From positions 1 through 52,210 of the forward strand of contig NZ_JAIXYH010000078.1 in NCBI RefSeq assembly GCF_027490375.1: a DNA stretch of 52,210 nucleotides, read 5' to 3'. This DNA is from Flavobacterium sp. Its GTDB lineage: Bacteria > Bacteroidota > Bacteroidia > Flavobacteriales > Flavobacteriaceae. The position numbers and the translations under genes were made by a program. Positions 1 to 9,500 of this stretch are shown one piece after another. The notes below the pieces were generated by a model. It saw only the letters and a list, made by a program, of their open reading frames with translations, was not told the DNA's origin and made no database searches. Position 1 is the first letter of the stretch. Each line of letters starts with the position of its first letter.

Positions 1-856
1 AAATCGTTTCGGATAAATTCCGTACTGTCAGATAAGTGGTAGTTGACGACGGTTTTCTACGGTTCACCACAAGCAGCCAAAAACGGCCACAACCGACCAC
101 AAACCAAGGCAGACTGCGGTTTTCTACAACGAATCGCCGTCGATACTGGTTCATTCCCACGCTTGAAAACCCAAATATTCACCTCGCGTTTTCGCTACCG
201 AAATTTTCCTCAAAATTTACGGAAAACCCGTAAAATCGTTTCGGATAAATTCCGTACTGTCAGATAAGTGGTAGTTGACGACGGTTTTCTACGGTTCACC
301 ACAAGCAGCCACAACACATTACGTCGAGCCACAACCTGAGGAACACCGCGGTTCTCTACAACGAAGTGTAGTCGTCACTCCTTGAAAAGCCAGATAACTA
401 GCACGCAAGGAAGGTTTTCTACCGTTCTAAACAACTCAGCAGCAGAGATCACAATCAGCCAGAAGCAATCGCAACACCCACAACCGACCACAAACCAAGG
501 CAGACTGCGGTTTTCTACAACGAATCGCCGTCGACAATGGTTCATTCCCACGCTTGAAAACCCAAATATCCACCTCGCGTTTTCGCTACCGAAATTTTCC
601 TCAAAATTTACGGAAAACCCGTAAAATCGTTTCGGTTAAATTCCGTATTGTCAGATAAGTGGTAGCTGACGACGGTTTTCTACGGTTCACCACAAGCAGC
701 CACAAACGTCCACAACCGACCACAAAACAAGGCAGACTGCGGTTCTCTAAATCGAATCGCCGTCGACACTGGTTCATTCCCGCGCTTGAAAACTCAAATT
801 TCCACCTCGCGTTTTCATTGCCGAAATTTTCCTCAAAATTTACGGAAAACCCGTAA
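1..856. repeat. Nested tandem repeat array, three copies
   Basis: Three tandem copies start at 1 (possibly cut by the window edge), 233 and 624. Copies 1 and 3 are about 232 bases. Copy 2 is 391 bases because about 160 bases of related, degenerate sequence (about 312-470) lie inside it. A short motif, CGGTTTTCTAC or a one- to two-base variant, recurs at about 50, 117, 282, 349, 412, 508, 673 and 740, with spacings of 63-67 or 96-165, so smaller repeats are nested within the large one. Each copy holds an open frame of 65-80 codons, but this follows from the repetition and is not evidence of a gene. The function is unknown. Confidence 0.9.
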
Positions 857-1039
857 CCTAGTTCTCAAGCGTTTCGTAATTTAGTAAGCGTTAAAAACGC
901 TAAACAGGTATTCTTAATTAAGAAAAATAAGCCAATAAGAATATCCCGTGAATTTGGCATTACTTTTTTTATTTTTTTACAATAATGAGATGTATTCTTA
1001 ATCGATAATCACTACGTTAGCATTCAGAAAATAATAACC

Positions 1040-1414
1040 ATGAAAAAAATCACAACACTTGCAGCAGCTTGGATTTTAGGTCTCATGTTCTTGAACGGCG
1101 GCTTAAACAAATTCTTAGAATACATGCCCATGCCCGAACAAATGAATCCTGAAATGCAAAAGGATTTTGCCGCATTTGTCGAAATTTCTTGGTTGATGCC
1201 CTTAGTCGGTATCGGCGAAATTCTCGGCGGTCTTTTACTTCTTTTTCCTCGTTTTCGAGCCTTAGGTGCAATCGTTTCGTTTCCAATTTTGATCGGAATC
1301 AATGCCTTTTGCGCAAGCGTTGAACCAAGCGGATTAGCACTCGCGATACCGCTTTTACTTATGGATCTTTACATTTTAATCACCGACCGCGAGAAAATCA
1401 AACCGCTTTTTTAA
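1040..1414 (+). CDS. DoxX-like small membrane protein
   Basis: A 124-residue protein with about four hydrophobic segments: residues 5-22, 50-70, 75-95 and 98-115. The layout, with GGLNKF after helix 1 and PLVGIGEILGGLLLL in helix 2, fits the DoxX/DoxD-like family of small integral membrane proteins, whose biochemical role is mostly unsettled. The ATG at 1040 is preceded by an AT-rich stretch without a clear promoter box. The next gene starts three bases after its stop, so the two are probably co-transcribed. The family call rests on topology and motifs only. Confidence 0.75.
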   Translation: MKKITTLAAAWILGLMFLNGGLNKFLEYMPMPEQMNPEMQKDFAAFVEISWLMPLVGIGEILGGLLLLFPRFRALGAIVSFPILIGINAFCASVEPSGLALAIPLLLMDLYILITDREKIKPLF

Positions 1415-1417
1415 ACT

Positions 1418-1924
1418 ATGAGACACCTTTTTTCTTTTAAAACACTTTTTGCAGTCGGTTTTCTTTTCCTGACGCAATTCAGCAACGCGCAACTTGTTTT
1501 GGCTGAAAACGAAGAAGCTATTTTACGTTTCAAAGCAAAAACCGGCGAAGAAATTATACTTCTTAAAGATAAAACCGATTACTATTTACAGTTTCGATTT
1601 GTAAATCCACTAGAAGATAAAATTGAATTTCCTAAACCAAAACCTAACAGTTGGAAACAATTTAAATATTCCCATAGAATAGCTTTCCTAAACAACGGAA
1701 AACAAGTTGATGTTGAGTTGGTCCGATTTAAAATTGGTGACGACCAGTACGTCATTTACGAACAACACGATCGCGGTTCGGGATCAACTTCCGCGGGTTT
1801 GAAAATTTCAAATAGCAGTACAAACCAAATAAAGCTTTATTCAGCTATTTCGACTACTATTCAAGGCGATTTGAGTCGCGTTATCGAAGGTAATAATATC
1901 GAAGTAGTCGAACATTTAGATTAG
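1418..1924 (+). CDS. Hypothetical secreted protein
   Basis: A 168-residue protein that I do not recognise. It opens with a clear signal peptide: a basic start, a hydrophobic stretch at residues 8-21, and cleavage probably after SNA at about residue 24, just before QLVLAE. The mature part is polar and predicted to be rich in beta strands, with no cysteine and no membrane segment, so it is probably periplasmic or exported. It follows the DoxX-like gene after three bases and is likely in its operon. It runs convergently toward the RidA gene. Confidence 0.7.
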   Translation: MRHLFSFKTLFAVGFLFLTQFSNAQLVLAENEEAILRFKAKTGEEIILLKDKTDYYLQFRFVNPLEDKIEFPKPKPNSWKQFKYSHRIAFLNNGKQVDVELVRFKIGDDQYVIYEQHDRGSGSTSAGLKISNSSTNQIKLYSAISTTIQGDLSRVIEGNNIEVVEHLD

Positions 1925-1986
1925 TTTTTCCTCTTTAATAATCCGCTAAGTGATGTCGAATACTTTGACCGTGTTTAAAAAAGAAA

Positions 1987-2370
1987 TTATTCTTTAAACG
2001 CAATCATCGATATTTCGACATCTACGCCCTTTGGTAATCCTTGCACAGCTACAGTTTCTCGAGCAGGCGCTACCGATTCGTCGAAGTACTTTTCGTAAAC
2101 CGAATTCACCGTAGCAAAATCGTTCATGTCCGTTAAGAAAATACTCGTTTTTATTACATCCGAAAATTGAAAACCAGCCGCTTCTAAAACCGCGCGTAAG
2201 TTCTCCATGACCTGTTCTGTTTGCTCGGCCACATTCTTTAACTTTAAATGTCCTGTAGTTGGATCGATAGCAATCTGCCCACTCGTATATAATTGATTTC
2301 CAAATTGTACGGCTTGGTTGTACGGTCCAATAGGTGCAGGTGCATGAGCTGTGTAAATGATTTTTTTCAT
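1987..2370 (-). CDS. ridA: RidA family enamine/imine deaminase
   Basis: A 127-residue protein of typical Rid/YjgF/UK114 length. Rid enzymes hydrolyse reactive enamines and imines released by PLP enzymes such as threonine dehydratase. Signature regions are visible: GPYNQAV near the start, TSGQIAIDP, and the C-terminal APARETVAVQGLP, which contains the arginine that binds the substrate carboxylate. The product is cytosolic. The minus-strand upstream sequence has TACTTTTA, one base off the Bacteroidota -7 box. The gene lies between a convergent secreted-protein gene and the LptD-like gene. Confidence 0.92.
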   Translation of the reverse strand: MKKIIYTAHAPAPIGPYNQAVQFGNQLYTSGQIAIDPTTGHLKLKNVAEQTEQVMENLRAVLEAAGFQFSDVIKTSIFLTDMNDFATVNSVYEKYFDESVAPARETVAVQGLPKGVDVEISMIAFKE

Positions 2371-2585
2371 AATTCTAAAAGTACGATTTTTTTGCAGTAA
2401 GAACTAAAAAGCTGCGGTCGACTAAAAATCATTGTCGGAACGCTTAAGATGAACAACTTCCCAACTAAACACAAGAATTGCTGCCTACTTCGTAAGATTA
2501 CTCCATCCCAAAACAAATCTATTTTGTAATCAACTAGTTATCTATTTTCTGACCGCAATTTTTAAATCGAACTCAGGTTTATAAA

Positions 2586-5243
2586 TTAACGTCGTCCGCC
2601 GTCGGGTAAACTCTGACGTTCCCACTTAATATCACTCAACATACCGCTCTTGATACCGATAAAGAACCCCCATGATTTGTATACATCAATCGGAACCCAA
2701 GTAAAATCCATTCGCCAACTTAATAAATCCCGTTCAAATCGAAGTTGTGTATACGTAATACCGTTTTGAACAAAATCATAACCTGTTGATGCACCAATTT
2801 TCCACTTCGGCGTTAATGTTAAGTTTCCAGAAGCCATTATACTATTGCCCGTGATTTCGCTTTGCCTTCTATCGTTAGAATACGTAAGCGAATAGGCCAA
2901 AGTTAAATCCCACGGTATGTCGGCGGCGTATAATTCCAAAGGTTTGGTATCTTCATCATCTTCATCAAACTGCGATTTCCGTCGATCCCCAAAATCCGTT
3001 GCAGTTCCAAATAAATCGTCTTCCCGACCGCCGTTTCGCTGGTTTTCTTCGCCCGCAGCATTGTTTTTCTTATTCCCGAAATTACTGTCAAACGAATAGT
3101 TCATAGTAACGTTAGCGCTAGTAAGTCGGAATAAAGAACCGCCATTATCAATGTTAAAGGTGTTAATACGTCGCCCAGCAGCATTTACGGCATACGGATC
3201 AAAAGTTGCAGCTAAGTTAACGTTCATCTTCTCTTTAAATAGCAAGGTACTTCCACTAACGCGCATAGGCGACCAACGCAGCGAATCAGCACTTATATCA
3301 TAACCCGTTTGAAAATTTAAATTGTTGAGCAACATTATTTTCTTGTACTCCGTTTTAGTAGAATCTTTGTCAGTTACTTTCGCCTCAAAAGTGTTCGATA
3401 ACTGAAAGCCAAGCACATTACTGTAATTTCTTTGAGGCGCACCGTAGATTCCCTCTTCAAATCGCGTGTATTCTTTACGCATGTTACCGCTAGCGTCGGT
3501 TGCATACGTGTCGTAATACCGGTCGAAACTCGGTGTGTAATTGTACGATACTGCTGGACGCATCACATGTCGAATTGCTTTAACCTTTCCCTTGTCTCCA
3601 AAATCGTAAGTTCCGTAAATTGTAGTTCCAAGTCCAGTACTGAAATTATAGGTTCTAAACGAATCGAATCCACCTACCTCGCGATCAACTACTTGATTCA
3701 ATTCAGAATCAAATTTTCGGTTTATCGTTTTGATGTACCAAACTTCATTATAATTAACATTAAAAGGTACACTAAAATACTTGAACAATTTAATGTTGGT
3801 ATTTATTGGAATACTATGTCGCATTCCCGCCTGCGCATTCCGGAACATCTCAGGTTTGAAAAACAATGAATCGGTAGTAGTTATTCGATTTTCACCAAGA
3901 ACATTGTATTGGAAGTTTATATTTTGAAAAAATCCTTTCTTGATTCCTTCTTTCGGAGCGAACGGAAAAACGCGGTCCATACTGGCATTGAACGTTGGCA
4001 AAGTCATGTTTATAACTTGCGACTGCGTATTCTGCGAATGCGTTGCCGATAAAGTGATGTTTACCTGAGGTTCCCAATTAAACGTTTTAGAATAGGATAC
4101 CGACGACGCTAACGTATTATTTAAACGAGATGCAGCCGCCAATTGATTAAATGAACTTTGGAAAAACTGCGAGCTTCCCAAATTCACCGAAGCTGAAAAT
4201 CGAGAATTCGGATTGGATTTTCCGTCTTGCGCATGACTCCACTGTATGTTGTATAGCGTTGTTCTACTGTAATCTGGGAAACCTCGCTCGCTAAACACTT
4301 GGTTTTCATACCTGAAATTTAAAGTTCCTCGAAATTTATAGCGCAAAGCATAATTTGTCTCGGCTCGAATTCCATAACTGCCGTTCGTGAAATAATCGCC
4401 AGTCAACTTCAAATCCAAATAATCGCTGATGGCAAAATAGTAACCTCCATTTTGTAAAGAATAGCCGCGATTGTTTGTGTCGTTAAAAGTAGGAATCAAC
4501 ACACCCGACTGACTTTTAGTAGTCATTGGAAAAAAGGCAAAAGGCAAGGCAATAGGCGTCGGAACGTCGGCAATGTACATATTCGTAAACCCTACGACTA
4601 CTTTCTTTTTAGGAACAAATTTTGCCTTTCGTGCCAAAAAGTAATATTCCGGATTGTCGATATCTTCCGAGGTGGTAAACTTCGTTCTCGATAAAAAGTA
4701 CACCGAGTCGTTTTCGCGTTTAGCTATTTCAGAAATAAAATTAAGTTCTCCCTGTTGCGAACGCGAATTGTAAATAATTACTTTTTTAGTTTTCGTATTG
4801 AAACGGATCGAATCGGGTTCAACCACATTTGCACCTTGTTTTAAGACAGGCCGCTGCGTTAATGTACCTGTAGAATCTTTAATTCTTCCCGCCGAAACTT
4901 CATTGGTTTCGTAATTCATTACAATTATTCCTGCGGTAAGTTCCACGTCTTGGTAGTACAATTCAGCTTGGTCGTACAGCGTTAACTGCTTTGTTTTCTG
5001 ATTCATCCGCTCGTAACCTTTTGCCTTACGGCGAACGATGTCTTCTAAGACGGGTTTCTTAGGTTCAACACTACCTTTCTTTGATGTATCGACGGTTGTG
5101 GTCGGTAGTGATTCTGTCAGAGTATTCTTTTGGGTACGTGAAACGTTAAGTGATTTTGCAGGCAATTCCTGCGCCTGAACTTTTCCGCAACAGATTGTTA
5201 AAAACGTTGCTAAAAAAACGATATGAAGTAAGTTTGAACGCAA
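2586..5243 (-). CDS. lptD: LptD-like outer-membrane LPS assembly protein
   Basis: An 885-residue protein with a signal peptide ending near KVQAQ (residue 25), a periplasmic LptA/OstA-like region up to about residue 220 (repeated strands such as AELYYQDVELTAGIIVMNY), and a long beta-barrel region rich in alternating aromatic residues. This matches Bacteroidota LptD-like proteins, which insert lipopolysaccharide into the outer leaflet. They are longer and more divergent than proteobacterial LptD. The first usable codon is TTG at 5243, just downstream of a good minus-strand -7 box at 5291-5298, so this start is plausible but unusual. It is divergent from the cell-wall amidase gene and shares its promoter region. 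Confidence 0.82.
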   Translation of the reverse strand: MRSNLLHIVFLATFLTICCGKVQAQELPAKSLNVSRTQKNTLTESLPTTTVDTSKKGSVEPKKPVLEDIVRRKAKGYERMNQKTKQLTLYDQAELYYQDVELTAGIIVMNYETNEVSAGRIKDSTGTLTQRPVLKQGANVVEPDSIRFNTKTKKVIIYNSRSQQGELNFISEIAKRENDSVYFLSRTKFTTSEDIDNPEYYFLARKAKFVPKKKVVVGFTNMYIADVPTPIALPFAFFPMTTKSQSGVLIPTFNDTNNRGYSLQNGGYYFAISDYLDLKLTGDYFTNGSYGIRAETNYALRYKFRGTLNFRYENQVFSERGFPDYSRTTLYNIQWSHAQDGKSNPNSRFSASVNLGSSQFFQSSFNQLAAASRLNNTLASSVSYSKTFNWEPQVNITLSATHSQNTQSQVINMTLPTFNASMDRVFPFAPKEGIKKGFFQNINFQYNVLGENRITTTDSLFFKPEMFRNAQAGMRHSIPINTNIKLFKYFSVPFNVNYNEVWYIKTINRKFDSELNQVVDREVGGFDSFRTYNFSTGLGTTIYGTYDFGDKGKVKAIRHVMRPAVSYNYTPSFDRYYDTYATDASGNMRKEYTRFEEGIYGAPQRNYSNVLGFQLSNTFEAKVTDKDSTKTEYKKIMLLNNLNFQTGYDISADSLRWSPMRVSGSTLLFKEKMNVNLAATFDPYAVNAAGRRINTFNIDNGGSLFRLTSANVTMNYSFDSNFGNKKNNAAGEENQRNGGREDDLFGTATDFGDRRKSQFDEDDEDTKPLELYAADIPWDLTLAYSLTYSNDRRQSEITGNSIMASGNLTLTPKWKIGASTGYDFVQNGITYTQLRFERDLLSWRMDFTWVPIDVYKSWGFFIGIKSGMLSDIKWERQSLPDGGRR

Positions 5244-5263
5244 ATGTATTAATACTACTTTTG
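5233..5263 (+). promoter_or_regulatory. Promoter for the amidase operon
   Basis: TTTG (5233-5236), 19 bases, then TACTTTTG (5256-5263). This is the canonical spacing of Bacteroidota sigma-A promoters (-33 TTTG, -7 TAnnTTTG). It implies an untranslated leader of about 105 bases before the ATG at 5375. It overlaps the start of the divergent LptD-like gene, so the two genes may influence each other. Confidence 0.6.
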
Positions 5264-5290
5264 TGAAAAGTGGCGCACTTTTTGGTGGGT

Positions 5291-5298
5291 CAAACTTA
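5291..5298 (-). promoter_or_regulatory. -7 promoter box for the LptD-like gene
   Basis: Read on the minus strand the bases are TAAGTTTG, an exact match to the Bacteroidota -7 consensus TAnnTTTG. The box lies about 48 bases upstream of the TTG start. No convincing -33 box was seen. Confidence 0.5.
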
Positions 5299-5374
5299 CA
5301 TATAATTTTTCAGCTATATAAGCCGGAAGTAATTTTAACGAAGCATTTAAATCCACAAAAAACAAGCCTGAAAG

Positions 5375-6529
5375 ATGAACTTCAAACGCAAATCTTTACA
5401 ATTCATTTCATTAAGTATACTTTTTTTTACGCAAGTCGTTTCAGCTCAGTCAAATACATTTAAAGTAGCTCTCGATGCAGGTCACGGTGGTAAAGACTTT
5501 GGCGCCTCGTATCACGGATACTTAGAGAAACGAATCGCCCTAGAAGTAGTGCTTCGCGTTGGTAAAATTTTAGAAAAACAGCCCGATATCGACGTGGTTT
5601 ATACTCGTAAAACCGACGTTTTTATCGAACTTATCGAACGTGCAAACATCGCCAATCGCGCCGACGCCAACATTTTCGTATCGATACACTGCAACGCAAA
5701 CGCGAACCTCTCTGCCGATGGAACCGAAACCTATGTTATGGGTCCGGGTAAAAACGCGAGCAACCTCGAAGCGGCAAAACGCGAAAATGCCGTAATCACC
5801 ATGGAGAAAGACTATAAAATTAAATACGAGGGATTTGATCCGAATTCTCCAGAAAAAATGATCGGGATGACCATGCTCCAAGAAGAGTACATGGACAACA
5901 GTATCGCTCTAGCCAGTAAAATCCAAAATAACTTTACCGATATGCTCGGCCGGAAGAGTCGTGGCGTAAAACAAGCCTTATTTATGGTTTTACATAAAGC
6001 GTATATGCCTCGCGTACTTATCGAAATGGGTTTTATCTCTAATGCAAAAGAAGGAGCTTTTCTGAATTCAGACGAAGGACAAGATAAAATGGCAGAGGCA
6101 ATCGCAAAAGCCATCATTAGTTACAAAAAGGAATATTTTGGTGGGGAAGGGCAAATTTCCGAAAAGCCGTCGGAAAAATTAGCTCCTGAAGATCGCGTAG
6201 CACCCGCAAAACCCGTAACAGAAACTCCTCGAAATCAAGAACCACAACAGCAAACCAATCCCGTAGATTCGGGCATTGTCTTCAAAGTACAAATCAGTGC
6301 CAGCGGCAAAAAATTGGAACCAACGCCAGCAAATTTTAAAGGATTAACCGACATCAGTGTAGCAACCGATAACGGTACCCTCTACAAATACATGTATGGA
6401 AATACTTCCGATTACGCCAAAGCGAAAGAACTCCTCGCAACAGCAAAATCAAAAGGCTACGATTCAGCGTACATCATTGCTTTCAAAGACGGAAAAAAAA
6501 TCAGTGTACAAGAAGCGATTAAGCAATAA
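5375..6529 (+). CDS. N-acetylmuramoyl-L-alanine amidase with SPOR-like tail
   Basis: A 384-residue exported zinc amidase (Amidase_3) that cuts the bond between MurNAc and the peptide stem. A signal peptide ends near SAQS (residue 25). The zinc ligands are visible: H in DAGHGGKDFGA, E in YLEKRIALEV, and H in VSIHCNANAN, with the catalytic E in VLIEMGFISN. Residues 305-384, beginning FKVQISASGKKL, look like a SPOR-type domain that would direct the enzyme to denuded septal glycan, after a Pro/Gln-rich linker. It heads a plus-strand run with the MCE protein, and it lies opposite the LptD-like gene in an envelope-biogenesis cluster. Confidence 0.93.
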   Translation: MNFKRKSLQFISLSILFFTQVVSAQSNTFKVALDAGHGGKDFGASYHGYLEKRIALEVVLRVGKILEKQPDIDVVYTRKTDVFIELIERANIANRADANIFVSIHCNANANLSADGTETYVMGPGKNASNLEAAKRENAVITMEKDYKIKYEGFDPNSPEKMIGMTMLQEEYMDNSIALASKIQNNFTDMLGRKSRGVKQALFMVLHKAYMPRVLIEMGFISNAKEGAFLNSDEGQDKMAEAIAKAIISYKKEYFGGEGQISEKPSEKLAPEDRVAPAKPVTETPRNQEPQQQTNPVDSGIVFKVQISASGKKLEPTPANFKGLTDISVATDNGTLYKYMYGNTSDYAKAKELLATAKSKGYDSAYIIAFKDGKKISVQEAIKQ

Positions 6530-6570
6530 GCTTCTATAATTTAGTTTAAATTTGCGCAAAAACTTGCACC

Positions 6571-7530
6571 TTGAAACTAAGCAGAGAGCTCAAAACCGCC
6601 ATACTCGTCGTTTCATCCATTCTCTTATTCATTTGGGGATATAATTTCCTCAAAGGGAGCGACTTATTTGATTCATCTAAAATCGTTTACGTTAAATATA
6701 AAAACGTCGAGGGTCTTTTGCCGTCGGCAGCAGTAACCATTAATGGTCTCGCCGTAGGAAAGGTACAATCCATTACTCTCGATCCGAAAGACGCTTCATT
6801 ACTCGTTGAGTTAAAAATCACAGGCGATTTCCCTATCTCCAAGTCCTCCAAAGCAAATCTGTACGAGCCCGGATTAATCGGTGGCAAACAAGTACAAATC
6901 ATTCCAAACCTGCAAGACACCAACCTGATCGAAAACGGAACCTATTTGCAAGGTGAAGTAATCTCGGGAATCACTGCACAAGTGACCGAAACATTAAAAC
7001 CGCTGCAAGAAAAAATTTCGACGATACTTTCGTCGGTTAACGTATTACTCAACGGAATCAACAATACACTCGATACCAAAACACAAAATCATCTCAAAAA
7101 TTCAATTGCCGAACTTGAGAAAACAATGGCCGAATTCAAGTCGCTCGCTGCAAATGCAAACGACTTAATCGCCGACAACAAAGGAAAACTAAATAGCACC
7201 ATCGCTAATTTTGATAAAACTTCCGGAAACTTCGCTAAAATATCCGATTCGTTAGCCAAAGTAAATATTGGACAAACGGTCAAAAAGCTAGAATCAACGC
7301 TTGCTAGCATGGATAAAATTATCGCCGATCTCCAAAGCGGAAAAGGTACCGCCGGAAAAATCCTGAAAGACGAAGCCATGTACAACAACTTCAATAAAAC
7401 AGCGAAAGAATTGGAGTTACTCTTGCAAGATTTACGCCTAAATCCAACGCGCTACATCAACGTATCGCTCTTTGGAAAAAAGAATAAACCATACAAAGCG
7501 CCCGAAACTAACGCCGAACCAAAACCTTAA
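6571..7530 (+). CDS. MCE/MlaD family lipid-transport protein
   Basis: A 319-residue protein with one N-terminal membrane helix (residues 9-26) followed by an MCE domain (about 38-115: VYVKYKNVEGLLPSAAVTIN, then GLAVGKVQSI) and a long, mostly helical C-terminal part. MCE proteins bind and carry lipids across the periplasm, as MlaD does. The start is TTG at 6571, because the frame upstream has no suitable ATG and the membrane helix begins shortly after. No MlaE permease or MlaF ATPase gene is adjacent. It lies 41 bases after the amidase and 5 bases before the Fe-S protein, so it is probably part of the same operon. Confidence 0.88.
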   Translation: MKLSRELKTAILVVSSILLFIWGYNFLKGSDLFDSSKIVYVKYKNVEGLLPSAAVTINGLAVGKVQSITLDPKDASLLVELKITGDFPISKSSKANLYEPGLIGGKQVQIIPNLQDTNLIENGTYLQGEVISGITAQVTETLKPLQEKISTILSSVNVLLNGINNTLDTKTQNHLKNSIAELEKTMAEFKSLAANANDLIADNKGKLNSTIANFDKTSGNFAKISDSLAKVNIGQTVKKLESTLASMDKIIADLQSGKGTAGKILKDEAMYNNFNKTAKELELLLQDLRLNPTRYINVSLFGKKNKPYKAPETNAEPKP

Positions 7531-7535
7531 AACAG

Positions 7536-8855
7536 ATGCAATACATTGATAACATACTGTTTCTTATTGTCCTAGCTCTTGGAATTGCCTTCTTTGCAAA
7601 AAGTGCCAAGAAAATCATTCGCAATATCAAACTCGGTCAAGAAGTTGATCGCAGCGACCGCAGTTCCGAACGTTGGAAAAATATGGCGCTCATCGCACTC
7701 GGTCAAAAGAAAATGATCACCAGACCAATCAGCGGATTGCTACACATCATCGTGTACGTTGGTTTTGTAATAATCAATATCGAAGTTCTCGAAATTATAA
7801 TCGACGGCCTTTTCGGGACACACCGCATTTTCAGTTTCTTAGGAACAACGTACAATGTGCTAATCGCCTCATTCGAAATTCTGGCCTTGCTCGTTCTCGT
7901 GGCTGTCTTTGCCTTTTTCGCCAGACGAAACATCATTAAACTAAAACGCTTCATCCACAACGACTTGACCGGCTGGCCTAAATCAGACGCGAATTATATT
8001 TTGTATTTTGAAGTTGTGCTGATGTCGCTCTTTTTAATAATGAATGCAGCCGATCGTCATCTGCAACTTATTGGGTACACGCACTATCCCGAAGCCGGCG
8101 CTTTTCCCGTTTCGTCGTTCCTATTGCCCATTTTCGAAGGCATGAGTCCAGGCGTGGTGGCATTAGTAGAGCGCGCTGCTTGGTGGTTACACATCATCGG
8201 AATCTTGATTTTCCTTAACTATCTGTATTTCAGTAAGCATTTACATATTTTACTCGCATTTCCAAATACGTACTTTGCTGACTTAGACGCGAAAGGGAAG
8301 TTTACTAATCTGGAATCGGTTACACGTGAAGTGAAATTGATGCTCGATCCAAACGCCGATCCTTATGCGGCAGCTCCAGCCGACGCTCCAGCAACGAAAT
8401 TTGGCGCCGCCGACGTAACCGATCTCAACCGCGTACAATTGCTTAATGCCTACACGTGTACCGAATGCGGACGCTGTACTTCGGCTTGTCCGGCAAATCA
8501 AACGGGTAAAAAATTATCTCCAAGACGCATCATGATGGCCACGCGCGATCGCATGGTAGAGTTGGGTGATGAAATAGATAAGAACAACGGACAAATGCCG
8601 CAAAGCACCAAAACCTTGCTAAACGACTACATAACGCCTGAGGAGTTATGGGCTTGTACGTCGTGTAACGCCTGTGTCGAGGAATGTCCAGTAAATATAA
8701 ATCCGCTTTCAATTATTCTCGATTTGCGCCGCTTCCTCGTAATGGAACAAAGCGCCGCACCTATGTCGCTTAACGCTATGATGAGCAACATCGAAAATAA
8801 CGGAGCACCATGGCAATACAGCCAGCAAGATCGATTGAATTGGAAAAATGAATAA
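7536..8855 (+). CDS. Membrane Fe-S oxidoreductase, HdrC-like with two 4Fe-4S clusters
   Basis: A 439-residue protein. The N-terminal half has about five to six membrane helices resembling a NarI/HdrE-type haem b module. The C-terminal half carries two 4Fe-4S motifs: CTECGRCTSACP at about residue 305 and CTSCNACVEECP at about residue 372. Similar proteins pass electrons between quinone and a cytosolic CCG-type Fe-S partner, and such a partner is encoded two genes downstream (9501-10292). The true electron donor and acceptor are unknown. It starts 5 bases after the MCE gene. The fusion of membrane and ferredoxin parts is usual for Bacteroidota homologues. Confidence 0.88.
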   Translation: MQYIDNILFLIVLALGIAFFAKSAKKIIRNIKLGQEVDRSDRSSERWKNMALIALGQKKMITRPISGLLHIIVYVGFVIINIEVLEIIIDGLFGTHRIFSFLGTTYNVLIASFEILALLVLVAVFAFFARRNIIKLKRFIHNDLTGWPKSDANYILYFEVVLMSLFLIMNAADRHLQLIGYTHYPEAGAFPVSSFLLPIFEGMSPGVVALVERAAWWLHIIGILIFLNYLYFSKHLHILLAFPNTYFADLDAKGKFTNLESVTREVKLMLDPNADPYAAAPADAPATKFGAADVTDLNRVQLLNAYTCTECGRCTSACPANQTGKKLSPRRIMMATRDRMVELGDEIDKNNGQMPQSTKTLLNDYITPEELWACTSCNACVEECPVNINPLSIILDLRRFLVMEQSAAPMSLNAMMSNIENNGAPWQYSQQDRLNWKNE

Positions 8856-8869
8856 GGATTTGGGCATTC

Positions 8870-8962
8870 CCACCCTCCGTACCTCCGGGCGGTCGGGCTT
8901 TCCGTTCCAATCTGCCTTTTGTCAAAGGCAGGATTTCCACTGCAATCCCTAATGCGGGCACC
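8870..8962. repeat. Short structured repeat element (family A, 8.9 kb copy)
   Basis: A GC-rich insert between two operon genes. It has a perfect hairpin, CTGCCTTT with AAAGGCAG, flanked by GTCGGGCTTTCCG on the left and CACTGCAATCCCTAATGCGGGC on the right. The layout (TTCCC end, stem, end like CAATCCCTAACGC) is typical of flavobacterial intergenic repeats. There is no U-run after the stem, so it is unlikely to be a simple terminator. Confidence 0.6.
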
Positions 8963-9041
8963 AATACCAAAAAACGGATCTTATATGTGAGCGTAAGGCT
9001 GTTTTTAATCTGATTAACAACAAATTAAAAACAAAACGAAA

Positions 9042-9488
9042 ATGAAACTTGAAGATGTAGAAAAACAACTTATCGGCGCAACGGAAAACGGCAAAACCAT
9101 CAGCCCAATCCTACCTGAAGGCATCAAGAATTACTTGATTGATATCGACGGCACTGTTTGCGACGATATTCCAAACGAAGAGCCTGAACGCATGCTAACC
9201 GCAGCAGTATATCCAGATGCACTAGCAACATTAAATAAGTGGTACGATGAAGGACACATCATTTTCTTCTTCACCTCACGCACCGAAGCCCACCGCGAGT
9301 ACACGGAAATATGGCTTAAAAAACACGGTTTCAAATACCACGGCATGGTTATGGGTAAACCACGGGGCGGAAATTACCACTGGATCGATAATCACTTGGT
9401 GAAAGCAACTCGTTACCGAGGTAAATTCACCGATTTAATTGAAAAAGAAGTCACCATCCAAGTTTTCGACGATGGTAAACACGAATAA
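9042..9488 (+). CDS. HAD-superfamily phosphatase-like protein
   Basis: A 148-residue cytosolic protein. Motif I is LIDIDGTVCDD (about residue 32, DxDGT), and motif II is probably the TSR in FFFTSRTEAH (about residue 80). The segment KPRGGNYHWIDNHLV supplies the downstream lysine and acidic region. It is shorter than most HAD phosphatases and lacks a large cap domain. Related Bacteroidota genes are sometimes labelled phosphoheptose isomerase, but no SIS-domain feature is present, so I reject that label. It sits between the two Fe-S genes, 12 bases before the second one, so a link to the redox operon is possible but unproven. Confidence 0.7.
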   Translation: MKLEDVEKQLIGATENGKTISPILPEGIKNYLIDIDGTVCDDIPNEEPERMLTAAVYPDALATLNKWYDEGHIIFFFTSRTEAHREYTEIWLKKHGFKYHGMVMGKPRGGNYHWIDNHLVKATRYRGKFTDLIEKEVTIQVFDDGKHE

Positions 9489-9500
9489 AAACTTATAACT

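Noticed and set aside
36..856. Three similar open frames of 65-80 codons in the first repeat array
   Set aside because: They arise because the repeat unit is open in that frame. No start context, promoter or family resemblance, and other frames are also partly open.
9042..9488. Phosphoheptose isomerase
   Set aside because: A DxDGT HAD motif is present and no SIS-domain feature is seen.
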